This document shows positions 51,554-59,925 of a stretch of DNA of 64,000 nt, in pieces (position 1 is the first letter of the stretch; every line of letters begins with the position of its first letter). This DNA is from JAGVPT01 sp963717445 (GTDB lineage: Bacteria; Bacteroidota; Ignavibacteria; UBA10030; UBA8401), in the NCBI GenBank assembly GCA_963717445.1, contig OY970334.1, positions 1,674,001-1,738,000 of the forward strand, in the 5' to 3' direction. A model generated the notes under the pieces. That model saw only the letters and a program-made list of their open reading frames with translations. It was not told the DNA's origin and made no database searches. The position numbers and the translations under genes are program-made.

Positions 51554-53365
51554 CTATCGAACTTCACTTATCTTCAGCAACCTTGCACCATGTTTCCTTA
51601 CATAAAATGATAATTCGTTCGAGTATTCACCGATATCCTTTTTTGCCCACAAGTCACGGACTTTGCAAGTGCCCTTCATACTTAATTGATCAAGCTTCAA
51701 TGATATTGAGACAGAATCTTCCGGGGGAAAACCGGTGGGATACTGAGTAAAAACGAGGAATCTCACAGTTGCCCCATCGGTGTGATCAACGCACTCTTTA
51801 TCCAGTCCCGCTTGAAAAGTAAATGTATCATATCCTTCAGGGATATTGTATTCAATAATTGAATTTGAATGAGTACCAATGCCATCAGCATACTCGTTAT
51901 TATCGACAATCAATGTATTACCGCCGACACTTTTGTCTATGGTAGCGTTTCCCCAACCAGAGGATGCGCTAATCCACGGAATATTAGTGAGGTTTACTGA
52001 TCCTTTCTTTCCCGAAAGTTTTGGTTCGATCCAATCAGCATGATCCCAATTGCTGCCATCTCCGCCGTCTGTGACGACCAGGTATAACTTTTTCGCTCCA
52101 ACAATATCCACGTTGGCTTTTGTGCTTTGTTCTCGAGCCCTGTAGGTAATCAGTTGACTGTTCCACAACGCCTTACTTTCCACAATTGGTTTTTGGTCTG
52201 AAGTATAGAAAAGCGCTACGTATTTTGCACTGCTCTTTGAATCGTTCGCTACCCAGGCGATTTTCCCTCCATCATCGAAGAGCAACCTGTTGTTATTGCT
52301 TTCCCGCAACAAAGCAAGCGCCTCTTCATTGGTGATGAGGTTCAAGGTAAATTCATCATTACCGGGTAGGTTGCCGCCAAACATAAGCGGTGAACGGCAA
52401 ATCAAAAAAAGGGACATCAGGGCGTATTGTTCATCTTGGGTAAACATGCTCATCCGGTTATCACCACGTTCTGCACGTATACCTATTCTGCCTAAAGGAA
52501 GCATGTCCCCATCGGGCCAATGCCCCGGTCCCACATACGGAATCCATTGTTCAAAAAGCGAAAAATGCTCCTCCAATTGTGACCAGTTATCCCAAAAATC
52601 GTCTATGATGCGCCACATATTAGCATGAGTGCTGATATGATCGGCATATTCTAATGGTGTTTCGCCAGGCGACGTGCTTAGAACAATCGGCCGTCCGCAG
52701 CCATCAATAGCCTTTCGAATCATTTCAATTTCATCTTTGTGATAGGGGCGCGTAAGATCGTCTACTTTTATAAAGTCTACTCCCCACGACGCATAGAGAT
52801 TGAATAATGAATTATAATATTCTTGAGAGCCTTGCTTGGTTGCATCGACAGTGTACATATCTCCCAACCAAGAGCAGAGTCCTTGGGTGCTGTAAATATT
52901 TTTTGCTGTCGCATCACTTCCAAGAATCGGAGTATTTTTTTCAACCGCTAACTTGGGAATGCCTCGCATCATATGAATCCCAATTCTAAGACCCTTGCTG
53001 TGAATGTAGTCTGCTAGCGGCTTAAATCCTTTCTCATCAGAGGAAGAAGGGAACCGATTAACAGCAGGCACGAGTCTTCCATATTTATCGATGGAGACGA
53101 TTGGATCTTTTTCATTGTACCCATGAGCTTTATCATTTTCTACATACCAGCGGATATCAACCACAATATATTCCCACCCGCACTGTTTTAAATGAGCCGC
53201 CATATAATCTGCGTTTGCCCTGACTTCCTGTTCGGTAACAGTGGGACCGTAACAATCCCAACTGTTCCATCCCATTGGAGGTGTTAGCGCAAAATCAAAA
53301 AATTGCTGACTGCGGAGAGTTGCCGAAACGAATATCAAAACAGCAATTTTTGTTCTCTTCTTCAT
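51554..53365 (-). CDS. GH27 alpha-galactosidase-type enzyme with NPCBM domain
   Basis: This 603-residue protein starts with a weak signal peptide (IAVLIFVSATLRS) and a GH27 catalytic domain: TPPMGWNSWDCYGPTV, YIVVDIRWYVEN, VDFIKVDDLTRPYH with the nucleophile Asp, and the acid Asp in WRIIDDFWDNW. WNSWD is typical, and GGNLPGNDEFTLNLITNEE closes the domain. The C-terminal part has an NPCBM-type carbohydrate-binding module (KKLYLVVTDGGDGSNWDHAD, NNEYADGIGTHSNSIIEYNI). GH27 includes alpha-galactosidases and beta-L-arabinopyranosidases, so the side-chain sugar removed is not decided. It begins immediately beside the GH67 stump. Confidence 0.88.
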   Translation of the reverse strand: MKKRTKIAVLIFVSATLRSQQFFDFALTPPMGWNSWDCYGPTVTEQEVRANADYMAAHLKQCGWEYIVVDIRWYVENDKAHGYNEKDPIVSIDKYGRLVPAVNRFPSSSDEKGFKPLADYIHSKGLRIGIHMMRGIPKLAVEKNTPILGSDATAKNIYSTQGLCSWLGDMYTVDATKQGSQEYYNSLFNLYASWGVDFIKVDDLTRPYHKDEIEMIRKAIDGCGRPIVLSTSPGETPLEYADHISTHANMWRIIDDFWDNWSQLEEHFSLFEQWIPYVGPGHWPDGDMLPLGRIGIRAERGDNRMSMFTQDEQYALMSLFLICRSPLMFGGNLPGNDEFTLNLITNEEALALLRESNNNRLLFDDGGKIAWVANDSKSSAKYVALFYTSDQKPIVESKALWNSQLITYRAREQSTKANVDIVGAKKLYLVVTDGGDGSNWDHADWIEPKLSGKKGSVNLTNIPWISASSGWGNATIDKSVGGNTLIVDNNEYADGIGTHSNSIIEYNIPEGYDTFTFQAGLDKECVDHTDGATVRFLVFTQYPTGFPPEDSVSISLKLDQLSMKGTCKVRDLWAKKDIGEYSNELSFYVRKHGARLLKISEVR

Positions 53366-53399
53366 CTCAGATTATCCGATGAACAGATGGATCTTTCCA

Positions 53400-53678
53400 T
53401 TATGACGATCCCGTTTTATTCACATGATTGACTTGCGGAATCGTCGATCCTAGTAATCCATTTATCCCATTCTGAAGTTCATTTCTTGCCGCTTGAATTG
53501 TGGGGGATTTTCCTTTCACCATCGAAACACAAATCGATATTTTGTATTCCTTCAACAACTGTGGATCCGAAGTCAGGTCATATTTAAGCCAAAGCCCGTG
53601 CCCATCATCGGCATCGGCGAAATTAACAGTTGCAATCACACCGACCAAAAGCAAAATTGTAGAAAGGCTCTTCGGCAT
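53400..53678 (-). pseudogene. N-terminal stump of a GH67 alpha-glucuronidase gene
   Basis: The 92-residue frame has a signal peptide (LSTILLLVGVIATVNFADA) and then DDGHGLWLKYDL, ICVSMVKGKSPTIQAARNEL and QNGINGLLGSTIPQVNH, which is the N-terminal domain of GH67 alpha-glucuronidases. The usual family length is around 700 residues, so at least six sevenths, including the whole catalytic barrel, is missing. It stops at a TAA beside the GH27 start. GH67 normally removes 4-O-methylglucuronic acid from xylooligosaccharides, so its loss matters for the locus. Confidence 0.8.
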
Positions 53679-53838
53679 GGACGTGTTCTTGTTTTCCTTT
53701 ACCGGTACGAGATTTCTAACACCGCTTTAGGAATTCGAAAGCAGAGGCGGACAGAAGACGTGTGAACTGACCCTTGAATCCTTGGACAGCGGAGCTATTC
53801 TGGATTCAACATCTTTGCAAAGCATTTGCAAATTTCCA

Positions 53839-55509
53839 TTATTTGTATTTATACAGCCTCGCCTTCTGAATGCTGTACGTGTTTCCGGGTAAATCCAGAT
53901 GTCTGCCTTGATGACTCTGATCCCCATTCATGCGAAGGCCGGGCACCCACTTGCCGTCGACAAATTTCCCGGCATCCAGACTTCCGATCCCTGCTTGTGT
54001 ACCATCGTTAGCGCTGGTTTCAAACGTCACCACTACTCCTCTGCCGGCTACATAGAATTCATCCGGCGACACCATGATGATCATTCCGCCGTATCTCGGA
54101 TTTTCTCCTTCTGTCCGTCGGGCATACGGCCAGCTGTATTCGTGCTTGATATTGAAGATGTAGTCTCCAAGTTTTATCTTCGCCGTCTGGCTGGCGCTGT
54201 CGAGAACTACTCCCGCCATCGTCCCTTTTCCCTGATTGGAAAGAATGAGCGGAGTAAGCTGACTCAGGACATCATACGCTCTCGATACCTCGTTATCTTC
54301 CGGGTTGTCAAGCGATTCTATCGAGAACGGACTGAAGCCCATCGCATTAAGTTGGCCAAAGGCAAAAAAGGCATTTGCCAGACTCTGATTATTACCGACT
54401 TCCGGAATGAAGAGCGGATTGTCCGGCCGATCGTACTTGGTGCTCCAGTCAACGAATGTAGGGAAATAAATGTCCGGCGAGAAGAAATTAATCTCGGGCG
54501 CTCCCGCCTTCCATACATCGAATAAATGGGGCAACGGACCGCCACTGGGGTATTGACCCTGTTTGTAGCCGGGGCGAATCAATGCCGCATTGACATACAT
54601 CGGCAATGGATACTCCTTTTTGCCTGCTTCCGCCACGTAGTTCGTATACTCCGCAAAATTCCAAGCCATAAATAATTCATCGGTGCTTAATCCGCTGCCA
54701 AAAATCTCTTCCCAATTTCCGTTTGTCTCGAATCCATTTTTTCCCCAGAGTTCACGAAGGTCCGGGTTCAAATCGTCCTTGTGTTCTTTAAGGTAACTCA
54801 AGAGCTTGGCTGGTACCGCAGCCTTGAAGGATTCATTTGCACTTTCACTGTAGTCTCTTGCATCCGGTATCATGCCGATTTCATTCTCGACCTGGACCAA
54901 GACGACGGTCTGTTTCTGCTCGTCAAAGGATCGTAGATGTTTCATCAACGTCGCGAAGGCATGAGCATCCGTTGTCTTATTAGTGTTGTTAAACGCTGTC
55001 AGTATCTCCTCTGCTTTCCCATTCTTTTGATGAGCTCTCGGGAATCTTTCCGGGTCGGTTTTTATCCACAACGGCACATAACATGACATGCTATTCTTCC
55101 ACGTCCCGAACCAAAGGAATACCAGCTTCATATTGTGCAGCCTTGCGGAAGTAATGATGCTATCGATCAGCGTGAAATCGAATACTCCTTCCTTAGGCTC
55201 AACTAATTCCCAATACACCGGCACGACCAGGGCATTCAGATGCATCTTGGCTAATTTTGACCAGACCGGCCTCAGGTATTCAAGGTCGGACGCACTTGAA
55301 TTTCCCAATTCACCCGCAAGCATGAGGAATGGTTTGCCATCGACGATCAGCTGAGTTGCCGATCCTTGTTTCCGCAGGTGTGGAAGACTTACTTCAATGT
55401 CGCTTCCCTTCGGTTGCGAGCACAATTCCGTGGCACTGGAAGCCATCAACAGAAGAATGACTATTGAGGTGAGGAGCGATATGCACGCTTTGGGTGTCAG
55501 ATGATACAT
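53839..55509 (-). CDS. GH35-like beta-galactosidase, secreted
   Basis: This protein of about 556 residues has a signal peptide (ISLLTSIVILLLMASSATE) and a TIM barrel: LIVDGKPFLMLAGELGNSS, LNALVVPVYWELVEPKEGVF, TVVLVQVENEIGMIP with the acid Glu and NPLFIPEVGNNQ with the nucleophile Glu. A C-terminal beta domain follows (YGGMIIMVSPDEFYVAGRG). The pattern is that of the GH35 group with a DUF5597-type C-terminus, found in plant-cell-wall loci; galactose removal from hemicellulose side chains is likely. A TTG at 55515 or ATG 55509 starts the gene; no strong ribosome site is visible. It is located about 13 bases downstream of the second GH10. Confidence 0.85.
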   Translation of the reverse strand: MYHLTPKACISLLTSIVILLLMASSATELCSQPKGSDIEVSLPHLRKQGSATQLIVDGKPFLMLAGELGNSSASDLEYLRPVWSKLAKMHLNALVVPVYWELVEPKEGVFDFTLIDSIITSARLHNMKLVFLWFGTWKNSMSCYVPLWIKTDPERFPRAHQKNGKAEEILTAFNNTNKTTDAHAFATLMKHLRSFDEQKQTVVLVQVENEIGMIPDARDYSESANESFKAAVPAKLLSYLKEHKDDLNPDLRELWGKNGFETNGNWEEIFGSGLSTDELFMAWNFAEYTNYVAEAGKKEYPLPMYVNAALIRPGYKQGQYPSGGPLPHLFDVWKAGAPEINFFSPDIYFPTFVDWSTKYDRPDNPLFIPEVGNNQSLANAFFAFGQLNAMGFSPFSIESLDNPEDNEVSRAYDVLSQLTPLILSNQGKGTMAGVVLDSASQTAKIKLGDYIFNIKHEYSWPYARRTEGENPRYGGMIIMVSPDEFYVAGRGVVVTFETSANDGTQAGIGSLDAGKFVDGKWVPGLRMNGDQSHQGRHLDLPGNTYSIQKARLYKYK

Positions 55510-55521
55510 ACGCAATCCATA

Positions 55522-57132
55522 CTATTTCAGGAGTAATAATTCTCTCGTCGCAGTAAACGATCCCGCCCGAAGTGTATAGAAATAGACTCCGCTCTTCAAA
55601 TTAGTTCCGTTGAACTCGAGGCTATGGCTACCAGCCTCCTGCCTCCCGCTCACCAAGGTCTCAACGAACCTCCCGAGCACATCATAAATCTTTAGGGTTA
55701 CAAAACTGTTTACCGGTAACTGATAACTGATCACCGTCGTCGGGTTGAACGGGTTCGGATAATTTTGCAACAGTGCAAACTCTTTTGGGAGAGTGTTCCC
55801 CTCTTTAACAGCAAGGAGTGTCCCTGTAGTGAAATGATATACAGATGAGTACGGACCTGCTCCCGCGGAATCGATTCCACAGACACGCCAGTAAAACATT
55901 GTGTTCGGATCCAGTTGAGCACTGGGCGTTGCTGTTGTGTCTGCGACGGTAGTGTCTACGACCACAAACTGGAACGCCTGATCCAGCGCAACCTGAAGTT
56001 CATAGGTTATCGCATAGGCCGAGGATTGCCAGATATACGTTGATACCCTGGCCTGGTCCGTCGTGCTGCGGGGCGAGACAAGAAGCGGTACGGCAGGAAC
56101 AGGACCGTTCTTAATAAAAGTGCGCAGCCACGGGAGAGCAGGACGTTCCGTTTCGGAAGTTGTTACCAGGTACGTGTACGGCTTCCAGGTCTCGTTCTGA
56201 GTATAACCCCATAATGTTATGCCGTAAACTCCCGGGTCTTCCCAAAATATGGGGAATTCTATCTGATATCTTGCCTCTTGAACGGAATCAATTTGTTGAT
56301 TGATATCAAATTCAGAGATGTAAACCGGCAGCCCCGTTGCCGTGAGTTTGTCCAAATTAGTTTTCAGTAAGCTCGGAGAAGCACCGCCATCTATTTCAAA
56401 ATAGTGGGCCTGTACCCCGATGCCGTCAATCAAGCTACTATCCTTTAACAAGTTAATGATTTTAAGGTATGGAGTGAGCGACGTATCACCGTTGATTACA
56501 CTATACTCATTTACAAGCAATTTCGTGTTTGGAGACCAGTATTTTCTTGCCAATTTAAAAGCATTGATTACCCAATCCCAACCTGTTTTACCGGTACCCC
56601 CCAGAGCATTTATATACGAAGGAGGCGTATGAACCGGTTCGTTGACGACATCACAGAAATTTGCATCAGCGTATCTTGCACCGGAAGCCTGAATCCAGTT
56701 CACTATTTCCTGGTACTGCTGGGCCGAATCAAGAATACCCTTATCCATGAAACTGGGCTGCTGCGATCCCCATATTAAGTTATGGTGTTTGTACGGAAAA
56801 TTGTTTGCGATAGCATAATTGTAAATATCGTCAAGCTCGGTCCAACTGTAAGAACCCTGACTCTGTTCGACGCTGCCCCACTTCCCGGCGTTCTCGGGCG
56901 TGACCTGATTCCAATAATTTGAGAAATCGGAATGGATGCTGTATCCGTTGTGGATGATATTGCCCACGAATTTGCTCTTGCCGCTCGCTAATGGTTGCGA
57001 AAAGGATTGCGTCGCTGTAAGGAAGATCAGAGAAATTACCAAACCCAAAATTGTATGGCGATGCCTAGCGAACGCGATACGGGCATGTTTCGGCTGCAAA
57101 AAAGAAGGACAGAATTTTTTTTTATTGAGCAT
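55522..57132 (-). CDS. GH10 endo-xylanase with FN3-like domain and T9SS sorting domain (paralogue 2)
   Basis: This 536-residue protein is related to 46123-47757. The GH10 barrel includes YWNQVTPENAGKWGSVEQSQ, HHNLIWGSQQPSFMD, the acid Glu in CDVVNEPVHTPP, GIGVQAHYFEID and the nucleophile Glu in VYISEFDINQQ. The FN3-like and T9SS domains follow (PLLVSPRSTTDQARVSTYIW; NYPNPFNPTTVISYQLPVNS). AGGAGA precedes the ATG by about 8 bases. Catalytic domains of the two paralogues differ clearly, suggesting different chain-length or side-chain preferences, while the C-terminal DNA is almost identical over 142 bases. Confidence 0.9.
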   Translation of the reverse strand: MLNKKKFCPSFLQPKHARIAFARHRHTILGLVISLIFLTATQSFSQPLASGKSKFVGNIIHNGYSIHSDFSNYWNQVTPENAGKWGSVEQSQGSYSWTELDDIYNYAIANNFPYKHHNLIWGSQQPSFMDKGILDSAQQYQEIVNWIQASGARYADANFCDVVNEPVHTPPSYINALGGTGKTGWDWVINAFKLARKYWSPNTKLLVNEYSVINGDTSLTPYLKIINLLKDSSLIDGIGVQAHYFEIDGGASPSLLKTNLDKLTATGLPVYISEFDINQQIDSVQEARYQIEFPIFWEDPGVYGITLWGYTQNETWKPYTYLVTTSETERPALPWLRTFIKNGPVPAVPLLVSPRSTTDQARVSTYIWQSSAYAITYELQVALDQAFQFVVVDTTVADTTATPSAQLDPNTMFYWRVCGIDSAGAGPYSSVYHFTTGTLLAVKEGNTLPKEFALLQNYPNPFNPTTVISYQLPVNSFVTLKIYDVLGRFVETLVSGRQEAGSHSLEFNGTNLKSGVYFYTLRAGSFTATRELLLLK

Positions 57133-57260
57133 AAAAAGTTCTCCTGGCTTTTAATCTCTAGTTGTCCGTTCGTCCGAACGACTCTTTAAACTAAGATGAC
57201 TTCATCGTAAGAAGGAGCCCGCATACAATAAGATTTCTGTACGCAGAGATTTTACTTCTG

Positions 57261-57417
57261 CCGTTTTCGATATTAAATCTTGTATCATAACTGCATAGGA
57301 CGCTAAGGCCGCAAAGAAGTTTTTGTAAAAATACTAAAATTTCCTGCGTCCTTGGCGACCTTTGCGGGTGAAGTAGTTATAAAAAAATACAATATTTGTT
57401 TTTGGAAACAGCGCTAG
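57261..57417. repeat. 157-base dispersed palindromic repeat, copy 2
   Basis: This second copy of the repeat at 31131-31287 ends at the last codon of the GH30 gene: the TAG stop (57414-57416) is within the repeat's terminal bases. It consists of the same AT-rich ends and GCAAAG-type palindromic centre. Confidence 0.8.
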
Positions 57418-59405
57418 TTCGACACGAACGTCGTCACGCTCGAGGCATCCACCGTGGTTGTGAAGTTGCCGCCCGATACGCTGATAATGTTTCCTTCGGT
57501 GCAATTCTTGCTACCCGATGTAACATACGGTGTCAATGTGCTGACTGCTCCATTAAGCAGGCTAAATGTCATATTCAATGACGACGAACCCATGTTGACC
57601 ACAACGATAACCACTTTCGTTCCTTCTTTATATGCGGTCACGTACGCATTCGGTCCAGAACTAAGAGTGGCGTAAACCCGATAGAATCCAGGTCGAACGA
57701 ATTTCGCATATTGGGACATCACGTAGCCCTTTTTGGTAACACTGCCGGTTACACCTCCATCCGTACCGTCATCAATCGGTCCATAGTACCTCACGATGTA
57801 CCACCATACGTATGTGCTCATATTTGCGCTCATACAATCGTTAATGCTCTTGGCGGTCTGGATAGCACCTGTCCAGCCCGTATCAAGACTGGTTAGAGTT
57901 GAGGAGCCGCTATTTATCAGATATTCGGTCATCCACTGCTCTTTTCCTTTGCTGAACGCAAGAGGATAAGTTGAAGGAGTTGCTCCATAAATGTGTCCGC
58001 CGATGAAAGCGACATGCGATGCGGCAACAGAATCGTTTAGTGTCGAGTCCGACAATTGATGAATGAAACTTTCCGACTCGGGCATGAAGACAGGGACGCC
58101 GACTGAGGGTGCGTTGTATTTCATGAAATTGAGAAATTGCGTTGCGCTCCAGCCACAAGATTGATAACCGACGGTGGCATCCGGCTCATTTTGAACGGAG
58201 ATCCCGTATAGTGATACACCATACGCCGCCATTGTATCAGCGAATGCTTTCAGGTGGGCGGCATACGCTGCATAATTGGCCGGAAGAAGTATTCCTCCGC
58301 TTTCGCTATTGTTGCTCTTCATCCATGCCGGAGGTGTCCATGGCGTTGCAATAATTATGGCGCCAAGATTCTGGGCGGCAAGTGCCGAAGTAGCATTAGG
58401 GCTGTACTGAGTGGAGTCAGGCGGAATAGATAGGCGCATGATGGTCATCCCGATCTGTCCTATGCCGTTGCCGAAAGCCGTCTGCACTTCAGCGGGCGTC
58501 ATGTCTGGACGGAAAATGAGAGTGTTTGCACCCCCGAATCCCCTGATAATCTGCTCGGTGCTGTCCAGGTAAACGGTTGCAAGGGGCACGGGGCTTACAA
58601 TATAATCCAATGTCGTATCGCTTTTAATTCCAACGTTATTGAATTGCTGGGCAATAATTGCAGGCGACGTACTATCCGTGCCCGCTATCAACACCGTAAA
58701 TGCCACTCCAGCGAGTGCATCGCTAACTCCTTTTGTCCGGCTTTGTCCAACATGAGTTGCGACATCGGAAGCCTGTGATGAAACTATTCCTGGAAGCACT
58801 ATCGAATTTGACCGTCCACCTAAGCCATAAACCATTTTCTTAACTTGGGATTTGCCTTCAGCTTGCAAGCGATAGAAATAGACCCCCGGCGTGACTATTC
58901 TGCCAAAGTCATTCTTTCCATCCCATACGACGCCGTATGCCCCCGGAGTTTGAAAACCGACATTGAAGCCCTTTATCTCTCTTCCGAGAACATCGTAAAT
59001 CGTTACCCTCACATTCGATTGCTTGTTGAGCTGGTATGATATTGCAGTCGATGACGAAAATGGGTTCGGGTAATTTTGCTCCAATTCAAAATTCGTCGGC
59101 AGGCTGTTGTTCGGCTTTACCGAAGTGATTGTCAGATCAAGCTGAAAATTCCCCATCGTATCCGTCAGCGTAGAGAATTGCATGGTGGTGTCGCCGGTAT
59201 TGACAAAGGTAACCGATGCATACCTCACCACTGTACCCCTTATAGCTACGTTTCCTTTGACGATGTACGATTGGCCAAACGTTCTAGCCGAGAAGAGCAT
59301 TGAAAGAGCCATCATAAAAAGAGGGACGACAATAATCCAACCACCACATTTGGAGAGGTTTTTCCGCGCGCTACTTTGTCCGAAGTTTTGTAGAATATTT
59401 TTCAT
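57414..59405 (-). CDS. GH30 (glucurono)xylanase with an N-terminal sorting-like domain
   Basis: This 663-residue protein has a signal peptide (WIIVVPLFMMALSMLFSARTFG) then a carboxypeptidase-regulatory-like beta domain (YIVKGNVAIRGTVVRYASVT). Unusually, a T9SS/FlgD-like module (FELEQNYPNPFSSSTAISYQ through VYFYRLQAEGKSQVKKMVYG) occupies about residues 105-190 rather than the C-terminus. The GH30 barrel follows: IIRGFGGANTLIF, MRLSIPPDSTQY, IATPWTPPAWMKSN, the acid Glu in GISVQNEPDATVG, and the nucleophile Glu in KEQWMTEYLIN, with a beta-sandwich end. It would cut xylan, perhaps beside glucuronosyl branches. AAGGAACTCTG precedes the ATG. The normal C-terminus (VTTFVSN) is beta-domain, so the usual T9SS signal position is empty. 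Confidence 0.85.
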   Translation of the reverse strand: MKNILQNFGQSSARKNLSKCGGWIIVVPLFMMALSMLFSARTFGQSYIVKGNVAIRGTVVRYASVTFVNTGDTTMQFSTLTDTMGNFQLDLTITSVKPNNSLPTNFELEQNYPNPFSSSTAISYQLNKQSNVRVTIYDVLGREIKGFNVGFQTPGAYGVVWDGKNDFGRIVTPGVYFYRLQAEGKSQVKKMVYGLGGRSNSIVLPGIVSSQASDVATHVGQSRTKGVSDALAGVAFTVLIAGTDSTSPAIIAQQFNNVGIKSDTTLDYIVSPVPLATVYLDSTEQIIRGFGGANTLIFRPDMTPAEVQTAFGNGIGQIGMTIMRLSIPPDSTQYSPNATSALAAQNLGAIIIATPWTPPAWMKSNNSESGGILLPANYAAYAAHLKAFADTMAAYGVSLYGISVQNEPDATVGYQSCGWSATQFLNFMKYNAPSVGVPVFMPESESFIHQLSDSTLNDSVAASHVAFIGGHIYGATPSTYPLAFSKGKEQWMTEYLINSGSSTLTSLDTGWTGAIQTAKSINDCMSANMSTYVWWYIVRYYGPIDDGTDGGVTGSVTKKGYVMSQYAKFVRPGFYRVYATLSSGPNAYVTAYKEGTKVVIVVVNMGSSSLNMTFSLLNGAVSTLTPYVTSGSKNCTEGNIISVSGGNFTTTVDASSVTTFVSN

Positions 59406-59925
59406 CAGAGTTCCTTAAAGGCATTCATATTACTTGTGCTTTCTATTTTTAGTTCGTATCAGGTGATACTTGTGCAAAATTGAGAAAACCGTTTGGTAAA
59501 TTATATAATCGAGACTTCTGAAAAATTTTAAAAGTTTGGCTCACGCAGATGCAAAGTGGCAAAATGATTTGAAAAAAGAGTCTGTGCACCTTCGCGGCTT
59601 GGCGAGAGACGATTTTTCAGATGTCTCATAATCTTCAGTTTCAATCATAAGGGAGACTCGGATGATCCTGAGGGCTTAAGCCGCGCAAAGATGCAAAGCC
59701 GCAAAGATTCATTAGGGAAATCACGTCGCGACGTTGCGCCTTTGCGAGGGACAATTTTTAAGAAGTCTCGATGGTTGAAACACGATAATCGTTGGAAGTT
59801 ACTTTTAAAGAATCCGCAATGCACGGAGAAACTCATGCCTTCGTATTTCCTAAAATAAAAGCAGCCCGCCCGTGAACCACGGACGGGCCGCACTTTAGGC
59901 GAAAGAAATTACAGCTTGAAAAAGA
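59406..59925. repeat. Intergenic GCAAAG-type palindromic repeats with GAGACTTCT arms
   Basis: Three arms of a related sequence occur: GAGACTTCTGAAAAAT (59511-59526), its inverted form ATTTTTCAGATGTCTC (59612-59627) and an inverted near copy TTTTTAAGAAGTCTC (about 59754-59768). Between them are two imperfect palindromes built on GCAAAG/CTTTGCG, at about 59535-59610 and 59675-59750, the same style as the 157-base repeat. No gene is supported. The terminator of the next gene lies at 59851-59888. Confidence 0.65.
59851..59888 (-). terminator. Intrinsic terminator of the large VCBS/UnbV protein gene
   Basis: On the minus strand an 11-base stem (arms 59878-59888 and 59864-59874, one G-U pair) with a 3-base loop is followed by TGCTTTTATTTTA. 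It is about 40 bases beyond the stop at 59926, as expected for a rho-independent terminator. Confidence 0.8.
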
